Shown in pieces: positions 33,196-46,674 of a DNA stretch of 64,000 nt (position 1 is the first letter of the stretch; each line of letters opens with the position of its first letter). Location of the stretch: contig NW_024037076.1 in NCBI RefSeq assembly GCF_015706575.1, positions 16,248,898 to 16,312,897 on the forward strand, in the 5' to 3' direction. Below the pieces are notes generated by a model. The model saw only the letters and a list, made by a program, of their open reading frames with translations. It was not told the origin of the DNA and made no database searches. Origin of the DNA: Patiria miniata (taxonomy: Eukaryota; Echinodermata; Asteroidea; Valvatida; Asterinidae). The translations under genes were made by a program, and so were the position numbers.

Positions 33196-33472
33196 GTCTC
33201 ACAGCTAACCCCTTCCCCTGCCACCCCCACTCCCAAAGCTCAAAAGAGAACCACGCCCTCCCCCAACAAGTCAACAAGTTCAATTTTGTTCTGATTACAT
33301 ACATGCATATGGCCTCTGGGAAAGTCTGAACTATGTAAGATGGCTTTCTTTACAACACGGGGCAGTTTGGAATATCGGAAAAGCGAGGAGGAGAAGGGGT
33401 GTGTATGTCGCGGGGGGGGGGGGGGTGGGGATGGGGAGGGTGATCTGGACACACGCATGTACCAGTGTTGTA
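33196..33472. other. non-coding, nothing recognised
   Basis: Short AT-rich flank with a G-run (33413-33428) leading to the transposon start at 33473. Confidence 0.4.
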
Positions 33473-33524
33473 GGTCTCGAGACCGGTCTCGGTCTCGAGA
33501 CCGGTCTCGAGACCACTTTTTGCT

Positions 33525-33557
<33 letters not shown>

Positions 33558-34780
33558 AGCTGTGGTCTCGGTCTTGGTCTCGGTCTCGGTCCCCTTTGGT
33601 CTCGATATTTTGGCTGGTCTCGGGTCGAGACCGGCAATACGTAGCTTTTACAGCTCGATCGATTACTTTGTGTTCACTTCGTTCAGTACCGTTGATAGTT
33701 AAAACATTTGCTAGCCCGTAGATCAAGCTTGTTATATATCGTGGTCGGTTTGGACTCGACTGCACGTTGGAAAGTCCCAAAAGTACATATAAAGCTGCAG
33801 CAGTACCAGTCACTGAACGACTTGGAACAAGTTCGGCATTTATCTGTTGAGTCGGGCACATAAAGCAAAGTATAAACTTGTAACAATTGATGCAATTAGG
33901 GCCTGCCATTTTTGGGGGATTGTGTAGTTTAGCCCACCCCTTGTGGGCGTAATCACTTGCATTTTGTATTCTGATAATAAATGAGGTACTTCAATTTAGT
34001 TATATTTTCGACCCCACACAATGTTCTCTTTAATTTGGGACAGTATTTTGAAGAAAAAGTAAATTTTCCTACCTGATTTTCCAGCATTGAACTCACACAC
34101 TCTTACCAGTTACCACTCACTGTTGCCATGAGAGTGTATGATGAGACCCCATTTTCTGGCTGCTCATTTTGAAGTACCCCATTATTCTTCAAAAATTAAA
34201 ATCCTGTTAAAATCCATATCTGGCACATTCTGGCTACCACCTCGCAACTTGTGGGTCTACATGTACAAGTCCACATTCTATGACAGAAATTTAAAAATTA
34301 GTTCAACATTTTCTAGCTCCCATTTTTTAAAATCAAGTACACAAGTCTTGTTAGAAGTTAAGTCCTATATTTATTTTAGGAAAAAAAAGGCACAATGTAA
34401 AAATAAAATTGCATCTTTAATATCCGTTAGAGGTCATAGCTGAAACCTAGGGGATACTGTGGAATTTAGGAATCGAGTTCCTATAACAGATGAAACATCT
34501 ACCTTTAACTTTTTACTTTTGTCACGATTGGGTGCAGACAACATGTCAAAGCCCATATTTCTTAAGTGTTACTACTTTTTGCTCAAGTAAGGTGTCATGT
34601 ATCAATTTGTCAACACTGCCACTGGTCAAAATTTTGGTCTGTAATCTTTGTGAATAGAAAGGTTACAACTTTCAACTATAATAACGTGTCTTGGTTTTTA
34701 TGTCGACTATTGTTATTTCTTATCAGCGGTCTCGGTCTCGGACCATTTCGGTCTCGGTCTCGGTCCGCCTTGAAGGGGCT

Positions 34781-34811
<31 letters not shown>

Positions 34812-34871
34812 AATCTTCAGGTCTCGGTCTTAGTCTCGGTCTCGGACTATCCTGTCTCGACTACAACACTG
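33473..34871 (+). mobile_element. hAT-like element with GGTCTC-array ends (copy B)
   Basis: Starts CAGTGTTGTAGGTCTCGAG and ends CTGTCTCGACTACAACACTG. It is flanked by GCATGTAC (33465-33472) and ACATGTAC (34872-34879), an 8-bp target duplication with one change. Both ends carry GGTCTC arrays. The interior is shorter than in copies A and C; its right part (about 34200-34520) matches 28145-28410 of copy A, and its left part (33640-34130) looks unrelated. A deletion derivative or a distinct subfamily. Confidence 0.88.
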
Positions 34872-35188
34872 ACATGTACACTGCACATATTTTTTTTATA
34901 TTGCATGTTACTTTTGGAACTACAGCAAAGGTGTGTAAAGCAAAATGACTTAATTTTATTACTTCCAAAACGGAAAGATATGGCGATTAAGAGAGCAACT
35001 AACTTTAATTTGTTTATATTAAAATACATGTACTTTAAAACAAGGATCACTTCAGTAAAAACCCAAAGAGAAAACAGCATCAATTTGATTGCATGAATTT
35101 CACTCTGACTTGACTTGGCTATATATATATGTAGTCAGGATCTGATATATGTTTTTGGTGGAAGTGTCCTCCAAATTTGTATTTGCCT
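34872..35188. other. non-coding, nothing recognised
   Basis: AT-rich sequence between two transposon ends. No exon is supported. Confidence 0.4.
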
Positions 35189-36238
35189 CACTGTAAACCA
35201 CGTGTTTAGGTTTAGAACACCTAAATAAACACTAATCTGTGACAGTTTTTAAACATGTGACGCAGTTTATCCAATGAACATGTTTAATTTGAAAACATAT
35301 TTGGTGTTTAAAATCAGCACACTGACGGTGTTTAATCTTTAAACGGAACAGTGTTTAAAATATATACATCAAAGGCGTTTAACATTTAAATACTACTGAC
35401 ATTTAAAAAGTAAACACACAGTCCAACAGAAAACACTTCAATCTGTTGTAATTTTAAACATGTGACACGTTTATTGCCTGTGACAGATTTTAAACATGTG
35501 ACGCCATTTATTATTATTTTCAAGTGTTTATATTCACAATGTGTGTTTAGTTTTCGAACAGTATTCAAAATTGCAAGTAAAACTTCAGTCACAATATTAA
35601 CAACATTGAAATAAACGCATTTAGGGCACTTCACAAAGCTGTCTTCATTTTCACATATAGGATTGTGGTGAAAGGCCTATTGAGTTCTATCGAATCATGA
35701 AAATGGACACAATAAAATACAAATGTACTTTTATGGTCACCCCTAGAGAATATTTACATTACGACAGCAAAAATAATGTGACATTTATGTGAATATACTA
35801 CCATGCCTATCAGTATGTTTCCAACAATCCTTTTTTAAGACCCCAACATTAAGGCCAATTACATTTTTTACAAGTATCAAAACAAAGAAACAAAAACATA
35901 AACAAACACAAAAGGGTGAATTTGAAGTAAATGAATATATCTGTAAATAGGGCTAAAAACAATTATTTTCCAATTCAATGAGAGTTAGAAGTAAAACTGC
36001 AAATGAATTATACTTGTTTTTTAAAACCTATGAAGGTTTGCGTTATACATGTAGTTTGAAGTGGTAAAATAAGTATTGATCTTTAGCTGAGATTTCAACA
36101 GTATATCCAATTAATTTATACACAAATACCTTGTAGTGAACTGCATGAATTTGCTGGAATCTGCCAGGAAAACTTTTCTCTGATTATGATTTTTTGAAAA
36201 GAACTCAAAGCACGTGAAAATACTTTGGATAATCCAAA

Positions 36239-38640
36239 TCAAAGGCATAGTACCCCGAAGCTGGAGAAGAAGCGCATCATTGTATGTGTTGTAGTTTGAG
36301 ACTTTCTTGATGGTGTCTCCACATGTAATGTAAGCTGTAGTTTTGATGCAGATACTCTGTCTGGTTCAGCAGCATTCTGTGGACATAAACAAGATTTCTG
36401 AGTGAGCCATACAAAAACTGATCAACTTTGAAAGTGAAACCATGCTCACAGTAAAAAGAAAATTGGAGACCCTAAAATGACAAGTCATTAATAAAGTTTA
36501 CTCCAGAAAGAATATGAAAACTGATTACAAAATTGGGTTCAAAAGTAAATTGCACAATTGTCGGCCTTTTTGGGACTCGCGTCAATATTAACCTTTGTTA
36601 TCAGAGATAATGTGCACAAAGACTGTAAAGTTACAGCTTGAGCTTGATCATGGATCAAATATTAAAAATAAAATCTGAAGAAAATAGGCAAGCTTTTCAC
36701 AGTTTCGTACCAATAACTTTGCAGTCATGTAGGTATTTACGGAGACTTTGTATTTAAAATTTAAAAATTTAAAAATTGTATTCACCTAGAATGTTATACT
36801 TTTTCATTTCATGATGTTTTACCGCCAGAGTAAATTTACAGTGGAAGTTGAAAGTTTATTATGCAAGATAGAATCTCAGCCAAACATCATCATTCAATGA
36901 AATTGATGATTTGAATAATATATTTTACAATACAAAATTACCTCATGAATAGTTAGCACTCTCCTCGTCTTCGTACCCTCGCCACGTTCAAACTTGGTGT
37001 TCTGCTGGACATATATCGTCACCGTTTTCACGAAGAGCCACATATCTCCAAAATTACAATTTTTTTCGATTTTGATTTTTTTCGATATTTCGCATTAAAA
37101 CAATGTACTTAACCATTTTGACATGTTTCTGTAAGCAAAACATCATTAATTTCTAAGTTACATTAATGTTGCAAGGGGCAGAAATCTCGATAACTGCATT
37201 TTGCGTTTTCACGAAGAGCCACATACATTTTGGCCCTTTGAACGCGTACAAAACCCATTGCACGGAAATACGTAAAAGTAGGTCAAATGAGATTTGCGTT
37301 TTCACGAAGAGCCACATATCTTTGTTACATTTTCAGGCGCGCGCGCGTACTCACGCGCGCCTATGGAAATACACGTTGAACAGAAAGGGCCAATATGTCG
37401 GAAACGTGAATTTGCGTTTTCACAAAGAGCCACATATCTTTACTAATTAATTTCCACTAATTAACTGCTTTATTAAGTCTTATTACCGGGTTTATGTAAA
37501 ACTTCAGCTCACGTAGAATCGTGTGATGGTTTTCTTGCTGCACAAAGTTGTTGCAAAGTAGTATTTCTTGCAGTTTTAAAATATGAGAAACTTCTTTTGT
37601 GATTATCTCGAAAACACTTTACTTCAAAATCAACATAATATATATAGTATGTGGCTGTTCGTGAAAACGGTGACGATATGTATGCAATTACATCGAGCAT
37701 CTACAGGGGACCCTATATTCAAAACATAACACATGTTCTGTAAAACGAACGTTTTGAATCACTGTGAAACACTGCATGGTACCCAAAAATTTAGGGATAT
37801 TTATTATGTACACGCACTGCGGGTTTTTCAAAAGTTTTATACACAGCTGATCTATACAATCACACACTGCACTGCTAAATGACGATCAATGCCAAAAGAC
37901 ACTTACCTTATTTTAAAAGTCAATAGCTTCTTTCATCTGCAAGGGATTAGACACACCCTGAAAATATACAGAAAGAAAATATTAAACAATATACGCCAAT
38001 AACATCATGTGAAATGGAAATTATGGTTAAACAATTTGTACCTGACCTTACAAATACTAGAATTTTCTTTTCAAAATCATTCATATGCTGGTCCCTTTCA
38101 GCTTACATAACTTAGGCAGAGGTGATAACACTAGCATGCTTTTGTTGAATAGTTAATCACGATTTCAAAAAAAAATCCACTCCACTGAATTTTCCAAGAT
38201 TACAAAAATTTTGATACTGCGTGTTTGCAATTGTAATTCGCCCCATAGGCTTATAGCCTCATATTAGGTATACACTCAACAAAGACCACCCCATAATGTG
38301 GCTCAAATACAGAACTTACTTCATAATATTGTGAGCTGCACAGCAGTTATACTGTATAACAACATCGTCATCCAAGAAAAATAATATGAGGAAATCAAAA
38401 TCAGGGTTGTTTTTTCCCCTTCATATTCATGTTTTATCACACGATCCTTTGGCCAATAATTGCTCCCACTAATTCATCTCATCTCACATTTCTAAATCTA
38501 TCATATTGTATATCGGGATTAATTAAATCAAACAACACAAAAGACAAAACTTACCACCTGTGTGGAAGCTTCCAGAACTGGTTCAAACTACAACCGTCGT
38601 ACTGCATGCACAGAATACGTTGCATCTGAGTACTCTTGCT
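36239..38640 (-). ncRNA. possible spliced non-coding transcript
   Basis: Three minus-strand segments with plausible splice sites: a segment ending at 38555 with donor gtaagt; a 51-nt exon 37957-37907 (acceptor ttttcag, donor gtaagt); and a segment from 36376 (acceptor tccacag) open for 45 codons to a stop at 36239. The middle exon has stops in all three frames, so if these belong together the RNA is non-coding or ends its frame there. This is weak support from splice signals only. Confidence 0.2.
37013..37679. mobile_element. 667-bp MITE with repeated end motif
   Basis: Inverted ends ATATCGTCACCGTTTTCACG..., about 34 bp with one or two mismatches (left TTCACGAAGAGCCACATA, right complement TTCACGAACAGCCACATA). 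The motif TTTTCACGAAGAGCCACATA recurs inside in the left-end orientation at about 37205, 37297 and 37415. No coding sequence and no clear target duplication beyond AT. Confidence 0.82.
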
Positions 38641-41009
38641 GACTTGGCAATATGCATACCAAACTTGACCTCTCGCCTAGGTCATGACCAACTGTTAGTA
38701 CCTTCTGTGAGACTACATCATACATGTATATTGTTTCATTACCCGATGCAAATTTTGTTACCACGAATGACGATACTAATTCTCGCCATTACATTATTAT
38801 ATTAGTGTGCCCAGATTATTGTCAGAAAAATGGCGGTTGGCTTTGTGCCGCGTAATAACTGCCCCGATTATTCTCAGACAACACACAAAACCACACAGTG
38901 AGAGTTGATTTGACTTTTCTAGCATAGATTTTTTGAGCCGCTAATTTATTTCTCCTCGGTCAATGTTTAACTGTATTAAATGTCCGTAAATACGTTAACA
39001 AGCTATAACATACCGATAATTCCCTATTTGCTAAAAGATATTTGCCTTAGAAACATTTTAAACAAGCTAAAAACGGGGCACGCTTGCCCCAAATACTTGC
39101 CATGCTTGGCATCACTGGGCCCGAAACCTTGGCACGCTTGCCAACCATTCACTAGCCCCACCAGAACAAGTGGATGCTAGCCAAAGTGTTTTGTCACATG
39201 ACTTAAGTATTTGTCACGTGACTTTAGTATTTATATGCCTATATTACTCAAGAAGTTATTTGTAGTTAAAGCAACCGATTTGGTCCACCGCTCGTAGATA
39301 CGGTTGGCATGCCCCATCAGTACAAATGGGTGCTTGGCGTACTTTTTTGCAAAGATTAAACACAACTTGTTAAATGTTTAACGTCCAAATTCAAAGGTTT
39401 TACTTAAGAACTATTCACCCAACTTGTTTATTTAGTTTGAATTGAGGCACTGCCCGTCGCTCCCAGCCAACTTCGCCAAACGCGCAACGCGCGCCCCATG
39501 GGACGACAGGCAGTACCCTCACACCCTTACCCCGAAGAGTAGAACCCCAAAAGAGAAAGACTGAACGAAACAAATACTAGCGCCAGGGTAATACTGGAGT
39601 TGTGTATATATTACCAACTGAGGATAGAGTGCGAACTGCTACCATTTCTTTCTTTTTTTAAAGACTTAATGTTGCAAACATCATTAATGCTGTAACCTCA
39701 TCGGCATGCTTGCCACAAATCCTTGGCACTCTTCCTAAACCACACAAGCTGCCTCTTTTGAATTTTTGAAAATTAAACATGCATAATAATAATACACATT
39801 ACAAAGTTAGGTATTATAATCATACGCCACAACTTGATCATTGGATAACGTTGTCAAAAGAGGTAAAACTAATTACAAATGTTGATTTAATACTTTTTTA
39901 TATTTCTCAAACCAATCCTGATCGATATAGATTCAATTGATACAGAGGGGGAAATGTTAGTGGCTACCTTCATAAGCTGGCCTACAAAGTGGCAAAACCA
40001 TTCGTGGACAAAAAGAGGACGAAATGTACTATTTTCCCGTGGGTAGATCTAATCTAAATCAGTAAGGGGAAATATCCCCAACATATCAACCTCCTATTGT
40101 GAGTATCACTAACGTGAACTAAACAAATTAGCTATTATTGCTCCTGAAAAAGGCGAAAAGCCAGTACGAAACCCATCCTGGTGGAAAAGATCGAAAAAAT
40201 TCCCTTCCGGCCCCCAAATAGGCGACCAAGTTTTCTTTGTAGTTTTTGGAGCAAAATTATCTGGAGGCATAAAGATTTTTTTTTTTTTTTTTACTTTTTA
40301 ATTGTTTATGTTATCTTCCAAAAGTACAATTATTACTTAAATCCCCTTAAAACAATGAACTTGTTGAAGTAGCCGTTATTAAATGTAAACAGTCAATGTA
40401 TAGCTATAGTTAGTCATTTAAACTGTTACCTGAAGATGAGTATTCCGTGTTCAATGTAAAATAAAATACAGTACAAAATAGCCAGGACTATGTACAACCT
40501 ACAACCCAATACAATGACATCAAAAGCATGAATGCAATTTAGAAAATTCCAAGTTGTAATTTACTTAGCAATATTCATTTCATGTCAAGAAATGTTTCTA
40601 ACCAGCTTTATCTGTTCCTTGTTTTTGAAGCCCAATTTTTTTGTGTGTGTGAAAAATCATAACCAGCAGGAGGCTTAAGTACGGTGCATCAACGTTAACA
40701 TGACAATGGGAAATATTATTACACTTACAGGTAGGCCTACATATGAATAGTACAATTGGGCTGCTAAAGATCTGGGTCAAGCACGTAAACTCGCAACGTG
40801 TGGTTAAATGTATGTGTCTACAGATCCTATAACTTAGCCTACACTTTATGTTGTATTATCCTCCTCAATGCCATCATGCTTTTAAATCGCGTCAACATTG
40901 AAATGGATGTCCATAGAATTTAATAGGTCATGGTCAAAAAAAGTGTGCCGCTTTTTCTGTTGACAGCTTTTTTCCTGTTGACAGTTATTTTCCTGATATT
41001 CGCCTTTAG
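37680..41009. other. non-coding, short degenerate repeats
   Basis: AT-rich. Near 39075-39145, and again near 39705-39735, there are repeated words of the type TTGGCACGCTTGCC / GCATGCTTGCCAC. No protein-like exon was found on either strand apart from the splice-flanked segments described for the possible minus-strand transcript. Confidence 0.4.
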
Positions 41010-41162
41010 GCAACAGTTTATAATCTGGACGCCAAACTGGCCAAATTGCTGGACGATCAGTACCAACCGAACTTGACAAGATGTTCAACCTTGGAAGACC
41101 TCTATGTTGCAAATCTGAAGAGCATTCGATGGTATGAGTCCCGGTCCCAAACCAATTTGTAG
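41010..41162 (+). CDS. candidate exon, unknown protein
   Basis: Open for 50 codons after the acceptor cgcctttag, with TAG as the in-frame codon just before, so an upstream exon would be needed. The protein looks real: ATVYNLDAKLAKLLDDQYQP, then NLTRCSTLEDLYVANLKSIR, with leucine spacing loosely like an LRR or helical repeat. It may end at a donor (CGATG|gtatga at 41132) or run to TAG at 41160 as a last exon. I do not recognise the family. It could be an exon of a host gene or part of a transposon gene. Confidence 0.35.
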   Translation, partial: ATVYNLDAKLAKLLDDQYQPNLTRCSTLEDLYVANLKSIRWYESRSQTNL

Positions 41163-43419
41163 CGTGTGCTATCCCCTGGCATCCTGCAACAGAAAATACT
41201 CAAAGCAGCAGCTATCCTTTGCAAACATATCTATCTTTTAAATGTATTCATTTATTTTTTGTTTATGTGTTCGTTAGGTTGTTTGTTTGTTGGGATGTTG
41301 GGGTGTTTGTTTTATTTGTTTTGTCAGGGTGTTTGTTATCATTATTATCATTATTATTATATAATCTACAGCATCCCACAAATGGGCGACAGGTTCTTTT
41401 TTTTTATTTTTATTTATTTGGCAAGTCACATCTGGATTTTGGCAACATGCCATGTGGGGGTGACAAATTGGAGTCATCCTATTGTTAGAACGACCCTTAG
41501 GACAAGGAATGTTTGTGTTGCAAATTATCTAGCTCGAGAAAATCACCAAATTTCGTGAAGAAAAGATAAGAGGTAAACTTGGATAGGTGATAGTTTAGGT
41601 TTGTGCACAAGTCTATGGTAAAGTCTCGCTGTTATAGCATTAGTAGAAATTATTTACTATTTAATTATTAAAGTTTGTAGTATAGTATTTCATTATAATT
41701 TTAAATGTTAGTATACATTCCTATGGCTTCACAAGTTGGCCCAGGTGACAGAAAAGGATGTCAAGCTAAACAGGAGAGAAACTATACCTCGAATGAATAG
41801 GTCCCCCTTAATTGTGTGAAAAAGAATCTAGCATTTTGCTGCAATCATACAAGGTTGGGTTAATTACACATTGTCAAGCGGAGTCTACTGCGTTTTTGGA
41901 CTCTTTGGCCAGGTTCCTTGGGTTAACAATTAACATGCCTTTTCAAAATAGGTTAAGATAGTGCCCATCCAGTGATCTCAGATCTGCCAACCTGCTCCGA
42001 AAGCAGCTGCTCTGACAAACAGCGATCATGTCATGTTTGGCCAAAATCGCAAATTTATGTGGAAGTACTATCTTATCTTAGGAACTGTCAAGATTAATCA
42101 TGCCAGTGGGGACACTGTCACTCCTCTTCTTCTTCTTCTTCTTTTTTAAATTTGCATTAAAGTGATATCTTCACATTTAATTGTGTAGGCCCTACCATTA
42201 ATATCATCATGATTATGTTTATAACTATGTAATTGGCATTACATGCACTGGCTAAAAACTGCTCAGGTTGCACCGCGGTGTTATTATAGGCCCCGGGCCC
42301 CTATTTATTGTATTAGGAACCAATGCCGAAAGATCGGCTCAAATTAGCTGCAGAACAATAACATTTGTCAGACTAGAAATGGTCTGAAAAATTAATTAAT
42401 TGCCCAGGGCTGTTTTAGCTCTAGTATCTTATTGGATTTGTTTTTGTTTGTTTTAATATTTGTGTGTTTTTTAGTTTATTTATTTATTATTCATTTACTT
42501 CTTATTATGTTTTACGGTTACATTTGCACTCTGGCCACGATTTGAGACAAATACAAATGAAATAACTGAATAGGCGCTAGAGCCTAGCCCCTGCTAATTC
42601 TTTCATGAGTTTTAGTCCTATATGTTAGGAAAACAAAACAAGCCCCACTGCATGCCTCAACATGTCGTAATATAGGGCCAACAAAGGCCTATTAATTATA
42701 TTATTAAAAAAAAATATTGATAAAATTCAATAATAATTTTTTTTTTCAAATAAAATGAAGTAGGGACCAGGTATCTCCGTTGAGGGAAGTAATTGCAAAA
42801 GTGAATGAACAAGTCAACTGAACACTTAGAATAGCTCATGCTCATAGTCATAGCTTCAGGAAACCAGGATGTAGGCCTAGGCTTATTAATTATGGCAAAC
42901 AATTAAGCTACCCAGGTATAAAGTTGACTCAGTAGGCTACCAAAGTTAAGGCCTCGGTGATCAAGTGATGCCTAATCACCATGATTCGCCTTCAGCTTGC
43001 AGTGGATTGGCATTCGCGCTTAACGGTCCCCGAATGATCGAATTTGTATCAAATCGGCCTAGGCCTATGCCGACGTCAACACCGATGCCCCGTCTGAGTG
43101 ATCATGGTGATATTACATTCAATGTGCCGTAAAACTCATCAGACATATTGGACAATTTGTTCAGTTTAAATATCAAAATCATTAATTCAACTATCCAAAT
43201 TAGGTCAAACCATGGAGGTATGAAAGGAAATTGTAGGATTCAATCAAATGTCGATCGATCTCCGCACTTTCGATAGGGCCCTACCGCTGGCTGCGTATAA
43301 TTGAGGCCTAGCGTTAAAACTAAAATCATAGAAACGGTGAACAAAAACTTCACACGATATTGCACAGTACAACAAAAAAACGGGCCCAAAACAATGCTGT
43401 GTGATTGGAAAATTCTCAC
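41163..43419. other. non-coding, nothing recognised
   Basis: AT-rich with T-runs, a TTATTA microsatellite-like patch near 41340-41365 and a CTTCTT patch near 42125-42142. No exon is supported. Confidence 0.45.
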
Positions 43420-43647
43420 CTTGAATTCCATCATGCATGGCATGTTTGAGCATGATGTCCAAGCCAGTGCACGAAGCGGGAAATCTCGAGAGAGGGTCGT
43501 GAAGAACAAACATCCAGCGTTCACACTGTACTGCAGGCCGACACGTTGCCGCGGTCAAGCATGCCGAGAACACCAGCCACCAGCACCGGGGCGGATTGAA
43601 AGCTGGGCAGGGATGCGCCGCCCGGACTCGGCTGGAACGCACCGTCA
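43420..43647 (-). CDS. weak candidate first exon, unknown protein
   Basis: Minus-strand frame beginning MTVRSSRVRAAHPC and including CERWMFVLHDPLSRF, followed by a good donor TTCAAG|GTGAGA (gt at 43419). It lies at the edge of a CpG-richer region (about 43480-44230) that includes GCGCGCGCGCGTGG, as expected of a vertebrate-style or invertebrate promoter. The family is not recognised and no second exon was found, so it may be chance. Confidence 0.2.
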
Positions 43648-44789
43648 TGACCGTTGATTTAGCACATGGACTTCGGTGTCCGTAAACTTATGACGGGCCA
43701 TGATTCAAGTAGGACTACACAAGCTTCAATCATGGACGGCTGACATAATCCAGTGGTGATTCAGCATTCCAAAAAGTACGAGTAGGCCTAGGCCTATAAC
43801 GCTGAGAATTCATGTTCTGGAAACCTTGGACGGCTGTGACAAATCGCATGAAATGTCGACAAGCGAGCGGATCGCTTGGGCTGACGTTCTGACGAGGCAT
43901 CTTGTAAAAGCTGTATGGTCGTACTCGTAGGATATACGTAAATGCCGTCTCCAAAACCCCAAAAGATCACTGAAGTCAGCTGCATAACATTTGCAAATCA
44001 TAAGTTCACTAACCGAAGTTCAAATGTGAACGAAAAATTCATGGAATGTAAGCGAACAAACGCTTATTCCAGGAGAAATTTATTTTTGTTGTTGCGGTCT
44101 CAAAAAGCTACGCCGAACTGGCCTTTCATCGACGCGACGGCGCGCGTGCACGTAGTGCGTCTGTGCGCGCGCGCGCGTGGACTTACCACATTTGTACCAA
44201 TATTTATATCTCCCTTGGAAGTTACATCAACTTCTGCCTATGAACAGCACGTTTGGCTTGATGCCAGCAATGGATGGCCAGCTGCAACTTGTGCAATCAA
44301 TATGTTTACTAATTCCATACCATAGCAACCATCCGCTGATTAACAGAGAGTTTGAAACTCAGCCAGCCGTGTGTTCGTGGAGAATAATGTATTTTATCTT
44401 TCAGTGATAAAATGACTTATGCCAGCACGCAATCAGATTTAATCCTATTGGTTAAGACCTAACATCACGTGGTCATTTTAAACATCGTGACGTGTACCGT
44501 GTTTATTAGGTGTTGAACACAAACAGCTAAATTAATAACTTGAGTTATTATTAGTGTCCTAATTAGTTAATAAGCCTTTTTTTAAACAAAGTGTTATTCT
44601 TTGGGAATAAACAAAATGCTAACTAGTGAAATTGAACAGTTAAAATATTTTCTAAAACCGATAATAAACACCCTATAGCACTGTTTTGTTTAAAAACACA
44701 TGATGTGTTTAATTTTGTCACATAGTGTTTAAATCTAAAACACTGCGTTTATTTCTTAAACGTGTCACATGTTCTCGCGTTTTACAGTG

Positions 44790-46674
44790 AGCTGATCAAC
44801 ATGAAATTTTGTGACTTTTCCAAACTTGTTACAGTGGTCACCATGGTACCAAACACACTTTTGTAGTGTGTTCATAATTACCATGGCAACCGATGTAAAG
44901 ACATCGGTGCTCATAAACTAAAAGCAAAATACTTCCATTTTCAAAACCTATCACGGAGGAATTATCTTTAGGGCAAAAATTATTATGTACCATGTACATG
45001 TATCCATATTACACCCCCCCCCCCTGCGCTTTCCAGATATTCCAAACCACTCCCACAATGACAAAAGAATAGCCAAACCTACATAGTGCATTATAAATAT
45101 GTGGACTTTCCGCAATTAAGGCAATATGTAAAATACATGCTGAATTCTTTGGGAGGGGGAGGAGTCGCTGCTCATAATGAGCACTGGAGTAGGCAGAGGG
45201 GTGGCAGGGGGTGGGCTGTGAGACGGATACGGCTTTAAGTGTAAGTTATGAAAGGTTCACAATTTTTTTTAAACTAAAAGCAATAATACTTCCATTTTCA
45301 AAACCTATCACAAAAGTATTATCTTTAGACTGAAATTCGTGGCTATATAAGTAACAACAATACATGCTCAGTATGTAACGTGGCCAGCATCGGTGCGAGC
45401 CGAGAAGCACATGTAGTTTTCACCTTTCATTCTGCATTTTGTTTGTTTTGATGTACTTCTCTGATTATTACATGAATCAATTGCAGAGCATTAAATAACA
45501 TCAACAAAATTATGTATATTTACCTTAGTTTTGCCAATTCGGGTTGAAAACCCACCAATTTTACAACAAAACAAATCAGTAAGTATATAGTCCCCATGGC
45601 AGTGACAATGGATGCATACAATTACCTGATTGGGATGAATGTTTACACATAAAATACAGAAATTATGCCCAAAATATTATCTAGTCAAGAGTTTGGAAAA
45701 ATACAAATGTATATATATAAAATATCTAGCGGTAACAGCAATCGAACCAAGAATGTCATATTATAGAGTAGTGGTCAACCAATATTTTCCTGCCAAATCA
45801 GTTGTAGGAAAATCGGTCAAAGAATATGCAAATCAACATGGGATCACAGTGTGCTGTACCCCTCCCTCTTAGAAAAAAAACCAAATACCCGCCAGAAAGG
45901 GTTCAAATCTGTAAGCACTTCGTTAGGTGGGGAAGTTGATTTTTTTTAAATTAACACATTAACAAAACATTCCCTGTTTGTATACCTCCCCCCCCCCCAA
46001 AAAAAATGTAATTTATAAGCACTCATACATTGCTTGCCATGCAACAATGGATGCAACACAGAAGTGTTGCCTGCATGTTGACTACTGATGACTACTGATG
46101 AGTTTGGAAAAGACTCAAATGTCATGCTGGTTACGAAATTACAATTTTGGAGGGCATAGCAGCACCCACAACGGTAGTATATTCGACTTTATATGTACTC
46201 GATCTGACCATAACTACACGTAGGGCCAAGACAATTCAATCAATCAAAACAGAAGCCGTTTTGAGTTTTCGTTAGCGTGATAGTTGTTTCAAAGTACATG
46301 TATTTTGATATACAGATATGAGTTATTTGCTCTCTAAATCGCCATATAATTTCTCTGTATTAAAAAAAAAAATAATAATAATTTTGTTTAAAAAAAAGCA
46401 CTATGCACCATGTACATGTGTCGATATTACACCCCCTGCGCTTTCCAGATATTCCAAACCACTCCCACAACGACAAAAAAATAGCCAAACCTACATAGTG
46501 CATACAAATATGTGGACTTTCCGCAATTAAGGCAATATGTAACCTTCACAATAATACATGTTGAATTCTTTGGGAGGGGGAGGAGAGTCGTTGCTCATAA
46601 TGAGCACTGGAGTAGGAAGAGGGGTGGCAGGGGGTGGGCTGTGAGACCGGTACGGCTTTTAGTGTAAGTTATGA
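44790..46674 (+). repeat. direct repeat of ~290 bp at 44990 and 46404
   Basis: Positions about 44990-45290 and 46404-46685 are direct copies (shared 'accatgtacatgt', GCGCTTTCCAGATATTCCAA, CTTTGGGAGGGGGAGGAG and GGTGGCAGGGGGTGGGCTGTG). The second joins the repeat at 46675. A C-run-plus-A block and an ACTACTGATG doublet lie between. No exon was recognised. Confidence 0.65.

Larger units (their letters stand above)
35189..44789. mobile_element. possible 9.6-kb CACTG-ended (EnSpm/CACTA-like) element
   Basis: The left end is CACTGTAAACCACG and the right end CGCGTTTTACAGTG. Both subterminal regions (35189-35630 and 44470-44789) are dense in TGTTTAAA, TTTAAACA and ACATGTGAC words in mirrored order. 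CACTR termini plus subterminal repeats are the hallmark of EnSpm/CACTA elements. I see no clear 2-4-bp target duplication and no transposase. They could instead be two separate small elements. The interior holds a MITE (37013), a few exon-like segments and a CpG-rich patch. Confidence 0.4.

Noticed and set aside
37303..37360. Z-DNA-prone GCGCGCGCG tract as a regulatory element
   Set aside because: It lies inside a MITE and is short; a similar tract occurs at 44165-44180. No evidence of function.
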